Virus record (IMG/VR): IMGVR_UViG_3300020442_001526
Location: 1-62,449 of that record
Strand: one strand, 5' to 3'
Length of the DNA stretch: 62,449 nt
From: a virus
Shown here one piece after another: positions 53,032 through 61,843 of this stretch; within the stretch, counting starts at the first letter, position 1; each line of letters opens with the position of its first letter. The notes under the pieces were generated by a model. The model was not told the DNA's origin. It saw only the letters and a program-made list of their open reading frames with translations, and searched no databases. Position numbers and translations under genes: made by a program.

Positions 53032-54414
53032 TTATAGGTCATTTTTTTTCATAAACTCACGCATGTTTAATGCTTGACTGACTGTGTCTTGTGTTTCAGG
53101 CTCTTCTGCTTTAATTGAACTTGTTCTTTTCAATTGGTCTAACAATCCACTTGAAGTAACACTAATTGCGCCTTCGTCATCCTCGTCCAAATCCTCAACT
53201 CTTAATGTATCTGGATTAAACTTTAAGTCTACTTTACTACCTACACCACTACTAGAACGTGTTTTCATAAACTGTATTTGATATCTACCACGTTCTCTCA
53301 TAGCATTACTTGTGAAAATACCAATAACATTATCTGCTGTTTGTATTTTACTAATACCACCTGCAATATGATGGTGGTCAAATTCTATCTCTTCTACTGC
53401 ACCTCTGTTTAACTGCGATGCTGTCACAAACAATGTGTTTGTTTCCATTGCTAAGTTTCTTAATTCTTCAGATACATACTTGTCTTTGATAAACAAATCA
53501 CCTGGACTAACTCTTGCACTAATAGGACTCATTAAATCCAAGTAGTCTACAAGTATTGCATCTACTTTTATGTCTGCGTTTATTTCGTATTCTCTCACAA
53601 ATGCTCTAATATCATTTGCATTTACACCATTAGGCATTTGTTTAACTCTGAACTTACCTGCACCTTTACCTTTCATACGCACCTTTAAATCTACATCATC
53701 CATGTTACGCATAATCTCTTTTGTGCTGTATTGGCTCACCATTGCATCAAGACGCATACTGATAAGTTGTTCACTAAGTTCTAAACTGATATAAACAACA
53801 TTAAGACCTGCTAAACTCCAATTCACACCTAAGTTTTGCAAGAATAGACTTTTACCTGCACCACTACCTCCAGCAAAGATTGTAATCTCGCCTTTGTTTA
53901 GTCCGCCATATAGTTTTTGGTCAATGTGTTTCCAGCCTGTGCTGACTGCACCTGCTTGACTTTTTATGTGTTGTAATCTTTCTTTAGGATTTTCAAAATA
54001 ATCTAATCCTAAGTCTTTAACAAGACCTACTTGACTCGCTTCTTTAATTTTGCTTTCTACTGCACCATAATCTTGTTTTTCTAATAAATCTGTGCTGTCA
54101 AGTATTGCTTTCTCCAATGCTTTGTGTCTACAAAATTGTTCAAATGTATCCAAGAACCATTCGATGTGATTGTCTGTTAGTCCATCTATTCTTTCTAAAT
54201 CAATATTTGTTGTTGCACTAATTTGGTCGATTGTGGGAATACTGCTATAATCAGTTGCATGTTCTTTTAAAAACTTAACTGCATCTTGAAATTTTCTATT
54301 AAACATATATGGTTCAATAATATTGTTTACTCTAACAAACAACTCAGGATCTGTAATTAAAAAATTTAAAAACAGTTGTTGTATATCTTCGTTATATTCT
54401 TGAATATTATCCAT
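53032..54414 (-). CDS. 41: Replicative DNA helicase (DnaB/T4 gp41 family)
   Basis: 460 residues. An N-terminal helical domain, then Walker A FAGGSGAGKSLFLQNLG (~183), YISLELSEQLISMRLDAM, DAILVDYLDLMSP (Walker B) and TLFVTASQLNRGA, followed by an Arg-finger-type segment and a C-terminal QLKRTSS tail. It unwinds DNA 5'-3' as a hexamer with the primase. The position beside the primase-like gene supports the T4 gp41 role. Overlaps the SGNH gene by eight bases. Confidence 0.92.
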   Translation of the reverse strand: MDNIQEYNEDIQQLFLNFLITDPELFVRVNNIIEPYMFNRKFQDAVKFLKEHATDYSSIPTIDQISATTNIDLERIDGLTDNHIEWFLDTFEQFCRHKALEKAILDSTDLLEKQDYGAVESKIKEASQVGLVKDLGLDYFENPKERLQHIKSQAGAVSTGWKHIDQKLYGGLNKGEITIFAGGSGAGKSLFLQNLGVNWSLAGLNVVYISLELSEQLISMRLDAMVSQYSTKEIMRNMDDVDLKVRMKGKGAGKFRVKQMPNGVNANDIRAFVREYEINADIKVDAILVDYLDLMSPISARVSPGDLFIKDKYVSEELRNLAMETNTLFVTASQLNRGAVEEIEFDHHHIAGGISKIQTADNVIGIFTSNAMRERGRYQIQFMKTRSSSGVGSKVDLKFNPDTLRVEDLDEDDEGAISVTSSGLLDQLKRTSSIKAEEPETQDTVSQALNMREFMKKNDL

Positions 54415-55219
54415 ATATTTTATTTAACTCTTTTTGTACGTGATTGTATATTAATTTATGACCTATTTCGTTTGGATGTCCATCGTTTTGGCTAACTTTA
54501 TTTTGATTCATCATGTGGGTCATAGGATTTTTAGTCCAAACAGATAAATCCATTTGGTCTAATAGGTCTTGTTCAAACTCTGTTATTGCAATATTTCTAT
54601 CAAAAGACCAATTAGACTTTATGTTAGGTATATGATTTTCAAAAGACATGCTTGTAAAAATATACTTGATATTCTTTTTATCTAAAATATTTTGCAATGA
54701 CAAAACATTCTTAAAATATTCTACTCTAAAATCCTGCAATGTCTTACCATAAAAAACATCATAAACAAGACCATCTCTTATTTTATCATAAGACTTTAAT
54801 ACACTACTTAACTTAGGATTGTCTCTGTCCATATCTGCATGATTGTCTGTATGGTATCCATACAAGTCTCTTTTGTTGCTATCCGAAGCAGTTTCAAAAA
54901 ATTGATTGTTTGTTGTGAATGATTCTGTTTGACAAAAATTTATCCATGTTTGTCGCATATCAGAGTAACGTTCTTTTCTATGTATAGCAGTCCATTGTAT
55001 TATTGCATAATCATATGATTCTTTGTTGAGCTCTTCAACAGTTCTCCTAAAAATTTTATCGTTACTGTTGCCGCCTACTGCAACATTGTTTGTTTCAAAA
55101 TCTTCTTCAAAATGATTTGCCCATGTTGTTTGACCGTTATTAGTAATAAGACTTGTCTCAGGATCATGAATAACTTCAGACCCTCCTGTAAAACTACAAC
55201 CATTTATTAATAACTTCAT
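54407..55219 (-). CDS. SGNH-fold hydrolase-like protein
   Basis: 270 residues with all four blocks: KLLINGCSFTGGSE (Ser), VAVGGNSNDKIF (Gly/Asn), TSMSFENHIP (central strand) and NDGHPNEIGHKLIY (Asp-x-His). The most complete SGNH site of the four in the window. It lies between primase and helicase, an unusual place for an esterase-fold enzyme. The substrate is unknown. Confidence 0.7.
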   Translation of the reverse strand: MKLLINGCSFTGGSEVIHDPETSLITNNGQTTWANHFEEDFETNNVAVGGNSNDKIFRRTVEELNKESYDYAIIQWTAIHRKERYSDMRQTWINFCQTESFTTNNQFFETASDSNKRDLYGYHTDNHADMDRDNPKLSSVLKSYDKIRDGLVYDVFYGKTLQDFRVEYFKNVLSLQNILDKKNIKYIFTSMSFENHIPNIKSNWSFDRNIAITEFEQDLLDQMDLSVWTKNPMTHMMNQNKVSQNDGHPNEIGHKLIYNHVQKELNKIYG

Positions 55220-56193
55220 AACATTTTTGCCTGTACTTGAATCTTTATTTTATTATCTGTTGCATATTTAATTATGCTATTCACTGTGAGCAATCTACCA
55301 TAATGCTCAACAGCATCAGCGGCGTCTTTGATATTGTCTTTCCAGGGAGGGAAACTAACTTCCCAACCTAGTTCAATCGCTTTATCAATTAAGTCCTTGC
55401 CTGCATCATCTCTGTCAGGACATAATATAACACGTTTATTTAACTTGTCAATAAGATGTGCTTGTTCTGATGTAACACCATTACCTAACACACTAATACC
55501 ATCCACAAGTATAGCATCAAAGACGCCTTCTGTTACAATAACAAAATCTCTGTCATTGTTTACAAATCTATCCATATTAAACACATAACCACTTTGCATG
55601 TTTAAAAGATATTTTGCTGTTTCTTTATTAGGTGGATTTACATGTCTACCTGTCCAGCCAACTAACTTATTGTTGTATAGGAACGGAACAACTAGTCTAG
55701 CATTATACATGCTATCACCAAAATGCATCAATGGGTATTTCCCAAATAGTCCACGTTCTATTGCATAATCTTTTACTTTATGACCATCTGGTAAATTTTC
55801 TACCAAATTACAATCTTCTGGTAATTGTACTTGTTTAAATTCTGCCGCACTATAAACATAATCATCAACATCATCTATCTCTAATTCTTCTCCGTATTTC
55901 ATTAAATTTAAAACTACAGAGTGAATATCTTTTGCACCTACACCAAGTGCTTCTGCAAGTGCTTTATATTTCTGTCCTAGTCTAGGACTTGGTGACCAAC
56001 CTGTTGTAAAATTACAATTAAAACAATGATAACTTATTTTACTATTAGACTGTATAACACCACCACGTTTACGTTTATCACTACACATGGGACAATTAAA
56101 AGTAGTCCAACCGCTAGGAGTTTTGCCACTGTTTATAGGCAAATTATCTAGCAATAATCGGTGTACTTGGTCAACTAATTCATGATGATGCAT
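55216..56193 (-). CDS. 61: DNA primase (T4 gp61 / DnaG-type)
   Basis: 325 residues. A zinc ribbon CPMCSDKRKRGG...YHCFNC (residues ~34-60), then TOPRIM elements FVIVTEGVFDAILV (Glu) and VILCPDRDDAGKDL (DxD). It synthesises RNA primers for lagging-strand DNA with the gp41 helicase downstream. The ATG stands six bases after TATAAT. It starts MHHHEL. Confidence 0.9.
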   Translation of the reverse strand: MHHHELVDQVHRLLLDNLPINSGKTPSGWTTFNCPMCSDKRKRGGVIQSNSKISYHCFNCNFTTGWSPSPRLGQKYKALAEALGVGAKDIHSVVLNLMKYGEELEIDDVDDYVYSAAEFKQVQLPEDCNLVENLPDGHKVKDYAIERGLFGKYPLMHFGDSMYNARLVVPFLYNNKLVGWTGRHVNPPNKETAKYLLNMQSGYVFNMDRFVNNDRDFVIVTEGVFDAILVDGISVLGNGVTSEQAHLIDKLNKRVILCPDRDDAGKDLIDKAIELGWEVSFPPWKDNIKDAADAVEHYGRLLTVNSIIKYATDNKIKIQVQAKML

Positions 56194-56199
56194 AAAACT

Positions 56200-56227
56200 A
56201 TTATAGCATCTTGGACATAAAAGTCAA
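56200..56227 (-). promoter_or_regulatory. Sigma70 promoter TTGACT-N16-TATAAT for the primase operon
   Basis: TTGACT at 56222-56227 and TATAAT at 56200-56205 on the - strand. The flanks match the 10947 promoter. The ATG is six bases from the -10, so the message is close to leaderless. Confidence 0.85.
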
Positions 56228-57058
56228 CTAGTTTCTGAGTAATACTTTATCTACAGACCCTGATGTTTTATCGAACTTTACTCTAAGCCAATTAGTATTA
56301 ATAACAAAATTAAAAGGATCTATTCCATTATAAGATGTATATGGAACTGCTGGTAATCCAGCATCTCCTTGTATATTAATATCATACCAATCTGATTCTT
56401 GTGTAGGTGTTGATTCTAATGCACTACCCTGCATAGTAATATTACCTACAAAATCTGTCATATAAAATGCTACAGTATGTCTACTGTGCCTAAAGTTCTT
56501 ATCCTGATTTCCGTACATTGCAGATGAAACAAATGTATTTGCAGGATCACCTAATTCTGTATTGCCTGTTTGCGTAAAAGTTGTAGAACTTTGTGATGCA
56601 ATAGGTTCGTATTCTAAACTACTTCGGACTTCTAAATCTGTGATTATTCTATCATTCTGGTTTGCATACAAAGGATTTTGCGATACTCCACTATCAGAAC
56701 TTTCTGTTATTGAAATATGATAAAATCCAGGATTTAAATCAGTTAAATCTCCTACACTTAAATCTAGTCTTGCTTCACCATTTGTTCCACTATTAACTAG
56801 ACTTAAAGGTTTAAAAACTACCCTTCTGCTTGTATTAGGATTTATAATACTAGCATAAAGTGTTTTAGAACTTAGATTTTGTAAAACTCTATCTCTATTT
56901 CTAATATAAAAGTTTAATTGATTGGTTAATCCTTTATGCACTACTAATTTTGTTTGATTCATAGGTCTATTATCCACGTTTATTCCGTCCGCACTAAGAA
57001 CTAAATCTACGGACTGATTTCCTAAAATATATAATGTATGTGCTGTTCCACTTGACAT
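56228..57058 (-). CDS. Beta-rich structural protein (tail/baseplate type)
   Basis: 276 residues. An N-terminal TLYILGNQSVDLVLSADG strand set, repeats of Thr/Asn-rich beta (FYHISITESSDSG, ITMQGSALEST), and a C-terminal VRFDKTSG-like segment VKFDKTSGSVDKVLL. Resembles phage baseplate upper or fibre N-terminal domains with Ig-like strands. GATAAATA upstream. The stop is one base before the primase promoter -35. Confidence 0.6.
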   Translation of the reverse strand: MSSGTAHTLYILGNQSVDLVLSADGINVDNRPMNQTKLVVHKGLTNQLNFYIRNRDRVLQNLSSKTLYASIINPNTSRRVVFKPLSLVNSGTNGEARLDLSVGDLTDLNPGFYHISITESSDSGVSQNPLYANQNDRIITDLEVRSSLEYEPIASQSSTTFTQTGNTELGDPANTFVSSAMYGNQDKNFRHSRHTVAFYMTDFVGNITMQGSALESTPTQESDWYDINIQGDAGLPAVPYTSYNGIDPFNFVINTNWLRVKFDKTSGSVDKVLLRN

Positions 57059-57081
57059 ATTCTATACCTTTATTATTACAG

Positions 57082-57089
57082 TATTTATC
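57082..57089 (-). promoter_or_regulatory. GATAAATA late-promoter-like motif (divergent pair, left)
   Basis: Exact octamer on the - strand for the 56228 gene, paired back-to-back with a + strand TATAAATA at 57098-57105. Confidence 0.6.
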
Positions 57090-57097
57090 TAATCAAA

Positions 57098-57105
57098 TAT
57101 AAATA
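57098..57105 (+). promoter_or_regulatory. TATAAATA late promoter (divergent pair, right)
   Basis: Exact T4 consensus on the + strand, six bases before the ATG at 57112. Only eight bases separate it from the - strand motif. Confidence 0.6.
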
Positions 57106-57111
57106 TCATTG

Positions 57112-57483
57112 ATGACTAAAGAAGAAGAACTACAAGAAAAATTTCCTTTTCTGTCAGGTTTACTATTCGGCGATAAAGAATATGTAGGAATCATACAAAA
57201 TCAAGACAAACAAATCATAAGTTTTTATGATATTGAAGGTTGTAAATCTGAAGAACACAAAAAATTAATGCTGGAGTACGGCGATTTATGGTGGTGGGAA
57301 AGTAATAGGCAACTCCCTATAGACATATTCTTATTTCAAGAAATGCAAGATTTACAATACACTTTAAGAACTTTTATGCTAAAAGAAACAGAAGTATTGT
57401 TTGGTCCTGTTACCAGTATGCAAAACATTCTTAAAAAGAGAATAAAAAGAAGAAGTATACAGTTGGTTAAAAAGACTGACTAA
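57112..57483 (+). CDS. Unknown protein on the + strand, late-type promoter
   Basis: 123 residues from MTKEEELQEKFPFL. The preceding TTG is not needed. An acidic first half (DIEGCKSEEHKKLMLEYGD) and a basic C-terminus (ILKKRIKRRSIQLVKKTD). No family recognised. It is the only + strand gene right of 6.9 kb, and it overlaps the convergent 57480 gene by four bases. Confidence 0.6.
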   Translation: MTKEEELQEKFPFLSGLLFGDKEYVGIIQNQDKQIISFYDIEGCKSEEHKKLMLEYGDLWWWESNRQLPIDIFLFQEMQDLQYTLRTFMLKETEVLFGPVTSMQNILKKRIKRRSIQLVKKTD

Positions 57484-58046
57484 ACCTTATCAACCAAAAG
57501 ATTCAATTGAACTATAATGACAAGTGCATAACCTATTGCATGGCTTTTCTTAAAAAAGTAGTCATCTGTCTTTTCCCAAACTTCTTTTTCAATTACTTCC
57601 CATGTATTACCCACTAGATACCTTTTACCAGGTCTAATCATTGCAAGTATCATAGCAAGTTGCTCTACACTTTTAGGTGGATGTTGTTTAATGATTTCAA
57701 AATGATTACCTATGTGAAATAATTGTTCTACTATTTCTTTGTGTTCAAACAATTCCCACATAGGCTCTTTTGCTAATAGCCTATTTAAATGTGCTTCACT
57801 TTCTATATCTGTATACACACTATTGTTAAGAAAATCAACTTTAAAGAATCCCATATCTTCTGCTTCTTTGTGGTCAATAGTGCTGAATTCTTCTAAAGGA
57901 AAACTTGGAATAGGTTGAAAATAAACACCTGTATTGTGCTTTTCAAAACCGTCTTCTCTTTTGATGCTGGCAGATATATGGTCAACCAATTTTAAAAACT
58001 GGTCTCTATCTGCCATATCTATATCAACATCAAAATTAATTTTCAT
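57480..58046 (-). CDS. Conserved T4-like marine phage protein, unknown
   Basis: 188 residues, MKINFDVDIDMADRDQFLKL, then GVYFQPIPSFPLEEFSTIDH, KVDFLNNSVYTD and a helical C-terminal half ending LVIIVQLNLLV. The DIDMADRD and GVYF elements faintly recall DNA polymerase III alpha, but a polymerase domain is absent. Recurs with replication genes in T4-like marine phages as I remember them. Confidence 0.65.
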   Translation of the reverse strand: MKINFDVDIDMADRDQFLKLVDHISASIKREDGFEKHNTGVYFQPIPSFPLEEFSTIDHKEAEDMGFFKVDFLNNSVYTDIESEAHLNRLLAKEPMWELFEHKEIVEQLFHIGNHFEIIKQHPPKSVEQLAMILAMIRPGKRYLVGNTWEVIEKEVWEKTDDYFFKKSHAIGYALVIIVQLNLLVDKV

Positions 58047-58336
58047 TATTTTCCTTTAATTTTATCTAACATACGTTGTGCATTATACATTTCTTTAATA
58101 GGATTGTCATCCTCTAAATCTTCTAAAACTTTAAGTAGTGCATCTAACTTACTTACTTTATCTTCAGTGAGTGTGTATTTGCCTATATTTACGGCACTAG
58201 GTTCAGTATTAATAGTGATATAATCTGTTTGACCTGATAAAATAGTATCCGATAATGTAAAAGTATCATCAGTGACTGTTATAGTATCTGTGCCTGTTAA
58301 AGTTATTGTTGAAAAATCATCATTCATGTTCGTCAT
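58046..58336 (-). CDS. Small acidic protein, unknown
   Basis: 96 residues. The first 50 are Thr/Asp-rich strands (TITLTGTDTITVTDDTF), the rest an acidic helix (DALLKVLEDLEDDNPIKEMY). It could start at codon 1 or 4. It overlaps the MazG-like stop by 17 bases. No family. Confidence 0.55.
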   Translation of the reverse strand: MTNMNDDFSTITLTGTDTITVTDDTFTLSDTILSGQTDYITINTEPSAVNIGKYTLTEDKVSKLDALLKVLEDLEDDNPIKEMYNAQRMLDKIKGK

Positions 58337-58580
58337 CGAAAAGTATGCTCCATTTCATTAATTTTTCTTTCTTTTCTTCCATTCTATCTGCAATTTGTTC
58401 ATCAGTAACTAAACCACTCATTTTCATAATCTCAATCATGGTCATTACATCACCAATTTCATCTTGAAGATTACGCAAATATTTTGTTTTGCCTTTACTA
58501 CGAATCATTTTACTACAGGCTTGAATCAACTCGCCACACTCTTCCATAGTAATGACTAACATTTCTTCGCGTTTTTTCAT
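58320..58580 (-). CDS. MazG-like nucleotide pyrophosphohydrolase
   Basis: 86 residues. ITMEECGELIQACSKMIRSK carries EExxE, and LQDEIGDVMTMIEIM the second acidic pair, the metal-binding layout of all-alpha NTP pyrophosphohydrolases. It hydrolyses (d)NTPs or related nucleotides such as ppGpp in some phages. Its start overlaps the thyX stop. Confidence 0.75.
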   Translation of the reverse strand: MKKREEMLVITMEECGELIQACSKMIRSKGKTKYLRNLQDEIGDVMTMIEIMKMSGLVTDEQIADRMEEKKEKLMKWSILFDDEHE

Positions 58581-59281
58581 ATGTCTTTTCCTTTAAATTC
58601 TTCTGCTAATGGAAATATATTTGCAATTACATCTGCTACAGCATGAGCAATTTTAATATGCTCTTTTTGTGTACCATTAGCACCACGTAATTCAATATAG
58701 TGTATCCAACTACGCAATGTACCGTTTACATACATACGGCTTACAGTATTGCCTTCAGGTAGTACTGCTCTTGCCTGCTCTTTTGCAATACCGTTGCGTA
58801 CAGCCCAATTATATGCGTCTGTGGCGGCATCTAAAACTGCTTTCTGTTTGTCGTGCCATTTCTCTGCCAACATTTCATGTTGAGTTTTATTACCACCTTT
58901 ACCCATATCAGACAAATCTAAATCAATACTGTTTTGCCTGTTCTTAGGATCTTGCAATCTTGCTTCTCTGAATTCAAAACTTAAATTCTGTGTAGGATCT
59001 GCATAACGTTGACTGAACTCTTGGAAACTAAAACTTCTATGTCTTAGAATCTGCCTAGCAATATCTCTGGTAGTTTCAATCTCTAAACATGCACTCACCA
59101 TTTCAAGTGGGCTCCAATGTTTGTGTTTCATCAAATACTTCACAAGTTTCTCACTTGTTTCTGTGTTGTGCTGATTTTCTGGGTTACTTACCCTGGCACA
59201 ATATGCCACTAAATCCAATGCCGATTCACTTCGACCAGGAAACTGTGGTGCTTGGCTATAACTAATAATTTTTACCTTCAT
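58577..59281 (-). CDS. thyX: Flavin-dependent thymidylate synthase
   Basis: 234 residues. The ThyX signature RHRSFSFQEFSQRYAD (RHRxxSxxxxSxR) sits near residue 80, and ARAVLPEGNTVSRMYVNGTL-type substrate elements follow. It methylates dUMP to dTMP using FADH2, NADPH and methylene-tetrahydrofolate. It is coupled to the zinc-finger gene by a four-base overlap. Together with nrdAB and MazG it forms the nucleotide pathway of the phage. Confidence 0.95.
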   Translation of the reverse strand: MKVKIISYSQAPQFPGRSESALDLVAYCARVSNPENQHNTETSEKLVKYLMKHKHWSPLEMVSACLEIETTRDIARQILRHRSFSFQEFSQRYADPTQNLSFEFREARLQDPKNRQNSIDLDLSDMGKGGNKTQHEMLAEKWHDKQKAVLDAATDAYNWAVRNGIAKEQARAVLPEGNTVSRMYVNGTLRSWIHYIELRGANGTQKEHIKIAHAVADVIANIFPLAEEFKGKDI

Positions 59282-59946
59282 ATTTTTGCATCCTTACATG
59301 CTCGTTTGATTTCATTTACTTCCTCTTTATTAGCAGTAAACAACTTCATCCAAAATGGAGGTTCAATGATATCTTCTATCATTTTTACTTGCTCACTACT
59401 AAATCTCTGTAATAATTGGTCTCCTGTTTCACTTAGATACAATACCCAAGGGCTAACTTTAGCACTTCTCAAGTCATGTACTGCTCTTGCAGGAGATACA
59501 TCTGTAAAATAATTTTGCCAGTCATTGTTATTTTCTTTACCCCAACTCGCAAGATATATAATTGTTCTTTCTAATGCTTTAAGACCAGGTTCTTTTCTAA
59601 CATATTCTTTTAAATATTTGTCATACTGTTTATCTGTTGCCCATTGTTTAAGTTTTACACCTGTTCTAATCAAATGCTCTGTGTAACGTTCTGGTTCAAG
59701 CCATTCATTTACTTGACATGCTCTGCCATATTTTACAAATGCTTCATAGTATTGACTTTTGATAAACTCTTCTATGGTCTTAGGATTCTTTGCAGTGGTG
59801 TTAATCTCATAAAACATCTGAAAGGCTCTATGTGCCAAACGTATATGACTCATTTCTCTGTCTGCCCAACGTCTTTTCTTCACACACATATGAGCCGCCA
59901 GAGTTCTTTCACTCATAAAACTTTTGCCACACCATTTACATTCCAT
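59278..59946 (-). CDS. N-terminal zinc-finger protein, T4-like marine phage type
   Basis: 222 residues from MECKWCGKSFMSERTLAAHM, chosen over the TTG reading because GGAAAG is upstream. C2H2/C2HC finger (CxxC, then H and C). The rest is helical (YGRACQVNEWLEPERYTEHL, VKMIEDIIEPPFWMKLFTAN). A protein of this kind sits beside thyX and replication genes in T4-like phages as I recall. DNA binding likely, role unknown. Confidence 0.65.
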   Translation of the reverse strand: MECKWCGKSFMSERTLAAHMCVKKRRWADREMSHIRLAHRAFQMFYEINTTAKNPKTIEEFIKSQYYEAFVKYGRACQVNEWLEPERYTEHLIRTGVKLKQWATDKQYDKYLKEYVRKEPGLKALERTIIYLASWGKENNNDWQNYFTDVSPARAVHDLRSAKVSPWVLYLSETGDQLLQRFSSEQVKMIEDIIEPPFWMKLFTANKEEVNEIKRACKDAKI

Positions 59947-60853
59947 ATTTTTCTTTCCAAATTGCAATAGTTTTATCTAAACCCTCATGTAAACTTACTT
60001 TAGGCTCCCAACCTAATAAATTTTTTATCAAAGAGCAATCACTATTAAGTAAATATATTTCACCATGTCGCTTGGGTTTAGTATTCCAATTAACTTTTCC
60101 AGTCCAATTCAACTTATCTGCAATTATACTAACATATTCCTTAATTGTCAATGCATTATTAGGTCCTAATGTAAAAATTTGACCTATTGTTTTTGCTGGA
60201 TTTTCAATTACTGTTTCCCAAGCATCTAACAAATCATCAATGTATAAAAAATTTCTATATGGTTCTCCGTATCCTAGATTTATTTCATTTGGGTTTGTCA
60301 ACATCTGCATTATAACCTGTTCGGTTACAAAGAAGTCATTATCTTTTCTACCATAACTGTTTGTTTGACGTATTGCTGTAAACGGTAAGCCATAACTTCT
60401 GTGAGCATATTCTAAATATTTTTCACAGCCATATTTTGCAACGGCGTAGGGGGCATTTGGATTAGGAGTTGTACTTTCATCAAATACAGGAACACTTTCA
60501 ATTTCTACACCTTCTTTGATTGTATCACTTATAGGTTGCCAACCATAAACTTCCATTGTACTCGCAAACACAAAGTTTTTTAAATTAGGTAAATCTTTTG
60601 CAACTTCTATTAAATTTACTGTGCCTACATAATTTATTTCACTAAATGTAATTTGTTCATAAAAACTTTGTTCTACTTCTGTCCTAGCCGCAAGGTGTAC
60701 AATTATCTCTGGATTTGCATCAAGCAATTCATTTTTAACTTTGTCGTGTTCTCTTAAATCACATGTTAAAAAAGACAAATCGTGTCTATCTCTTAATCTT
60801 TCGACTAAGTGATGACCTATAAAACCTTGATGACCTGTAATGAATATTCTCAT
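59936..60853 (-). CDS. NAD-dependent sugar epimerase/dehydratase
   Basis: 305 residues. Rossmann FITGHQGFIGHHLVERL (TGxxGxxG), IIVHLAARTEV, FVFASTMEVYG, catalytic YAVAKYGCEKY (YxxxK) and a C-terminal sugar-nucleotide half. Extended SDR family, similar to UDP-glucose 4-epimerase or GDP-mannose dehydratase. It makes an activated sugar, possibly for the island glycosyltransferases. Specificity is uncertain. Confidence 0.85.
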   Translation of the reverse strand: MRIFITGHQGFIGHHLVERLRDRHDLSFLTCDLREHDKVKNELLDANPEIIVHLAARTEVEQSFYEQITFSEINYVGTVNLIEVAKDLPNLKNFVFASTMEVYGWQPISDTIKEGVEIESVPVFDESTTPNPNAPYAVAKYGCEKYLEYAHRSYGLPFTAIRQTNSYGRKDNDFFVTEQVIMQMLTNPNEINLGYGEPYRNFLYIDDLLDAWETVIENPAKTIGQIFTLGPNNALTIKEYVSIIADKLNWTGKVNWNTKPKRHGEIYLLNSDCSLIKNLLGWEPKVSLHEGLDKTIAIWKEKYGM

Positions 60854-61314
60854 TTAAAAATCTCTTTTATTTCTTTATCTTCCATACCGTGTGCTTTAGC
60901 AAATTCTTTTAAAGAATTATCATCATTCAAACTTAAAAACAATTCAATCTCATCTGCTTTTAAATGAGGAAGAACTTTACTAACAAAGTCTCCTCTTTTA
61001 CTTTTCTTTTTTCTACTATTTGGTGGTTTTATGTATGGGTGGTGTTGTACTTTACCACTGCCAGCCGCAGTCATAAGTAACCATTGCAATTCGGGGTGTT
61101 TGCTAACATCAGTAAACTTATGATTTACTAATTCATTTACCATCCAAATATAATCTGGTGCTTGGCTTCCTTGCACACTACTTGCATACCTCATCATCAT
61201 CCAGGCACTAAATGCCTTCTTTTGTTCAGCAGTAAGTTTATTATACCAGTTTCTATCTTTTTTATCGATAGCCTTCATAACTTCTGCTAAAGGTATTTGA
61301 GGTTTTTTAGCCAT
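60850..61314 (-). CDS. 62: Clamp-loader small subunit-like (T4 gp62)
   Basis: 154 residues. AIDKKDRNWYNKLTAEQKKA, WMMMRYASSVQGS, and a C-terminal ELFLSLNDDNSLKEFAKAHG match the length and layout of gp62 proteins of T4-like marine phages. It would couple the gp44 clamp loader and the gp45 clamp. Identity rests on family memory and context near replication genes, since no gp44 is in the window. Confidence 0.55.
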   Translation of the reverse strand: MAKKPQIPLAEVMKAIDKKDRNWYNKLTAEQKKAFSAWMMMRYASSVQGSQAPDYIWMVNELVNHKFTDVSKHPELQWLLMTAAGSGKVQHHPYIKPPNSRKKKSKRGDFVSKVLPHLKADEIELFLSLNDDNSLKEFAKAHGMEDKEIKEIFK

Positions 61315-61843
61315 TTACTTTTTCCAAATATGTATTAATATATGACTGCTCGCCGTCTGCTACAGTTTCATGCCATTCTTTTGTAGCATTTTCATCTGCG
61401 TTATCACTTATATATTTGTAACACTTAAAATTTACATTGTGATATTGGCAAACTTTTGCAAGTGCATAAGCCTCCATATCTACAACATCTGCAGGTATTT
61501 CCAGATTAGGATCACTTACAAAATTATCACCTGTGCTACAAGTTAAACCTTGTCCAAATGATATAACTTTATCATCTTCGAATGGTGTTTGCCCTAAGTC
61601 AAAACCAAACTCACAACATTTCATATCTCGTTGTACAAACTTTTTCATTTCGTGTAAACCGCTATCTACATTAATGCCACCTGCTGTACCAAAGTTCCAA
61701 ACAGTATCAGGTTTATATTGTTGTATTAATGCTGATGCCACCATGGCGGCATTTACTTTCCCTACTCCTGTAAAATACACATTATCCCACTTTGACATAG
61801 TAGGTGCTTCTTCAGGCAATGCTATTAAAATTAAATTATTCAT
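61307..61843 (-). CDS. 5'-methylthioadenosine/S-adenosylhomocysteine nucleosidase-like
   Basis: 178 residues, a little short. YFTGVGKVNAAMVASALI (phosphorylase loop), VWNFGTAGGINVDSG, CSTGDNFVSD, VVDMEAYALAKVC (substrate Glu/Asp) and CYKYISDNADENAT. The family cleaves MTA, SAH or similar nucleosides to adenine and a ribose derivative. Overlaps the gp62-like and adenine phosphoribosyltransferase genes. Confidence 0.85.
   Translation of the reverse strand: MNNLILIALPEEAPTMSKWDNVYFTGVGKVNAAMVASALIQQYKPDTVWNFGTAGGINVDSGLHEMKKFVQRDMKCCEFGFDLGQTPFEDDKVISFGQGLTCSTGDNFVSDPNLEIPADVVDMEAYALAKVCQYHNVNFKCYKYISDNADENATKEWHETVADGEQSYINTYLEKVNG

Noticed and set aside
57480-58046. DNA polymerase III alpha fragment
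   Set aside because: Only a short DIDMADRD/GVYF resemblance is present, and the polymerase catalytic region is absent.
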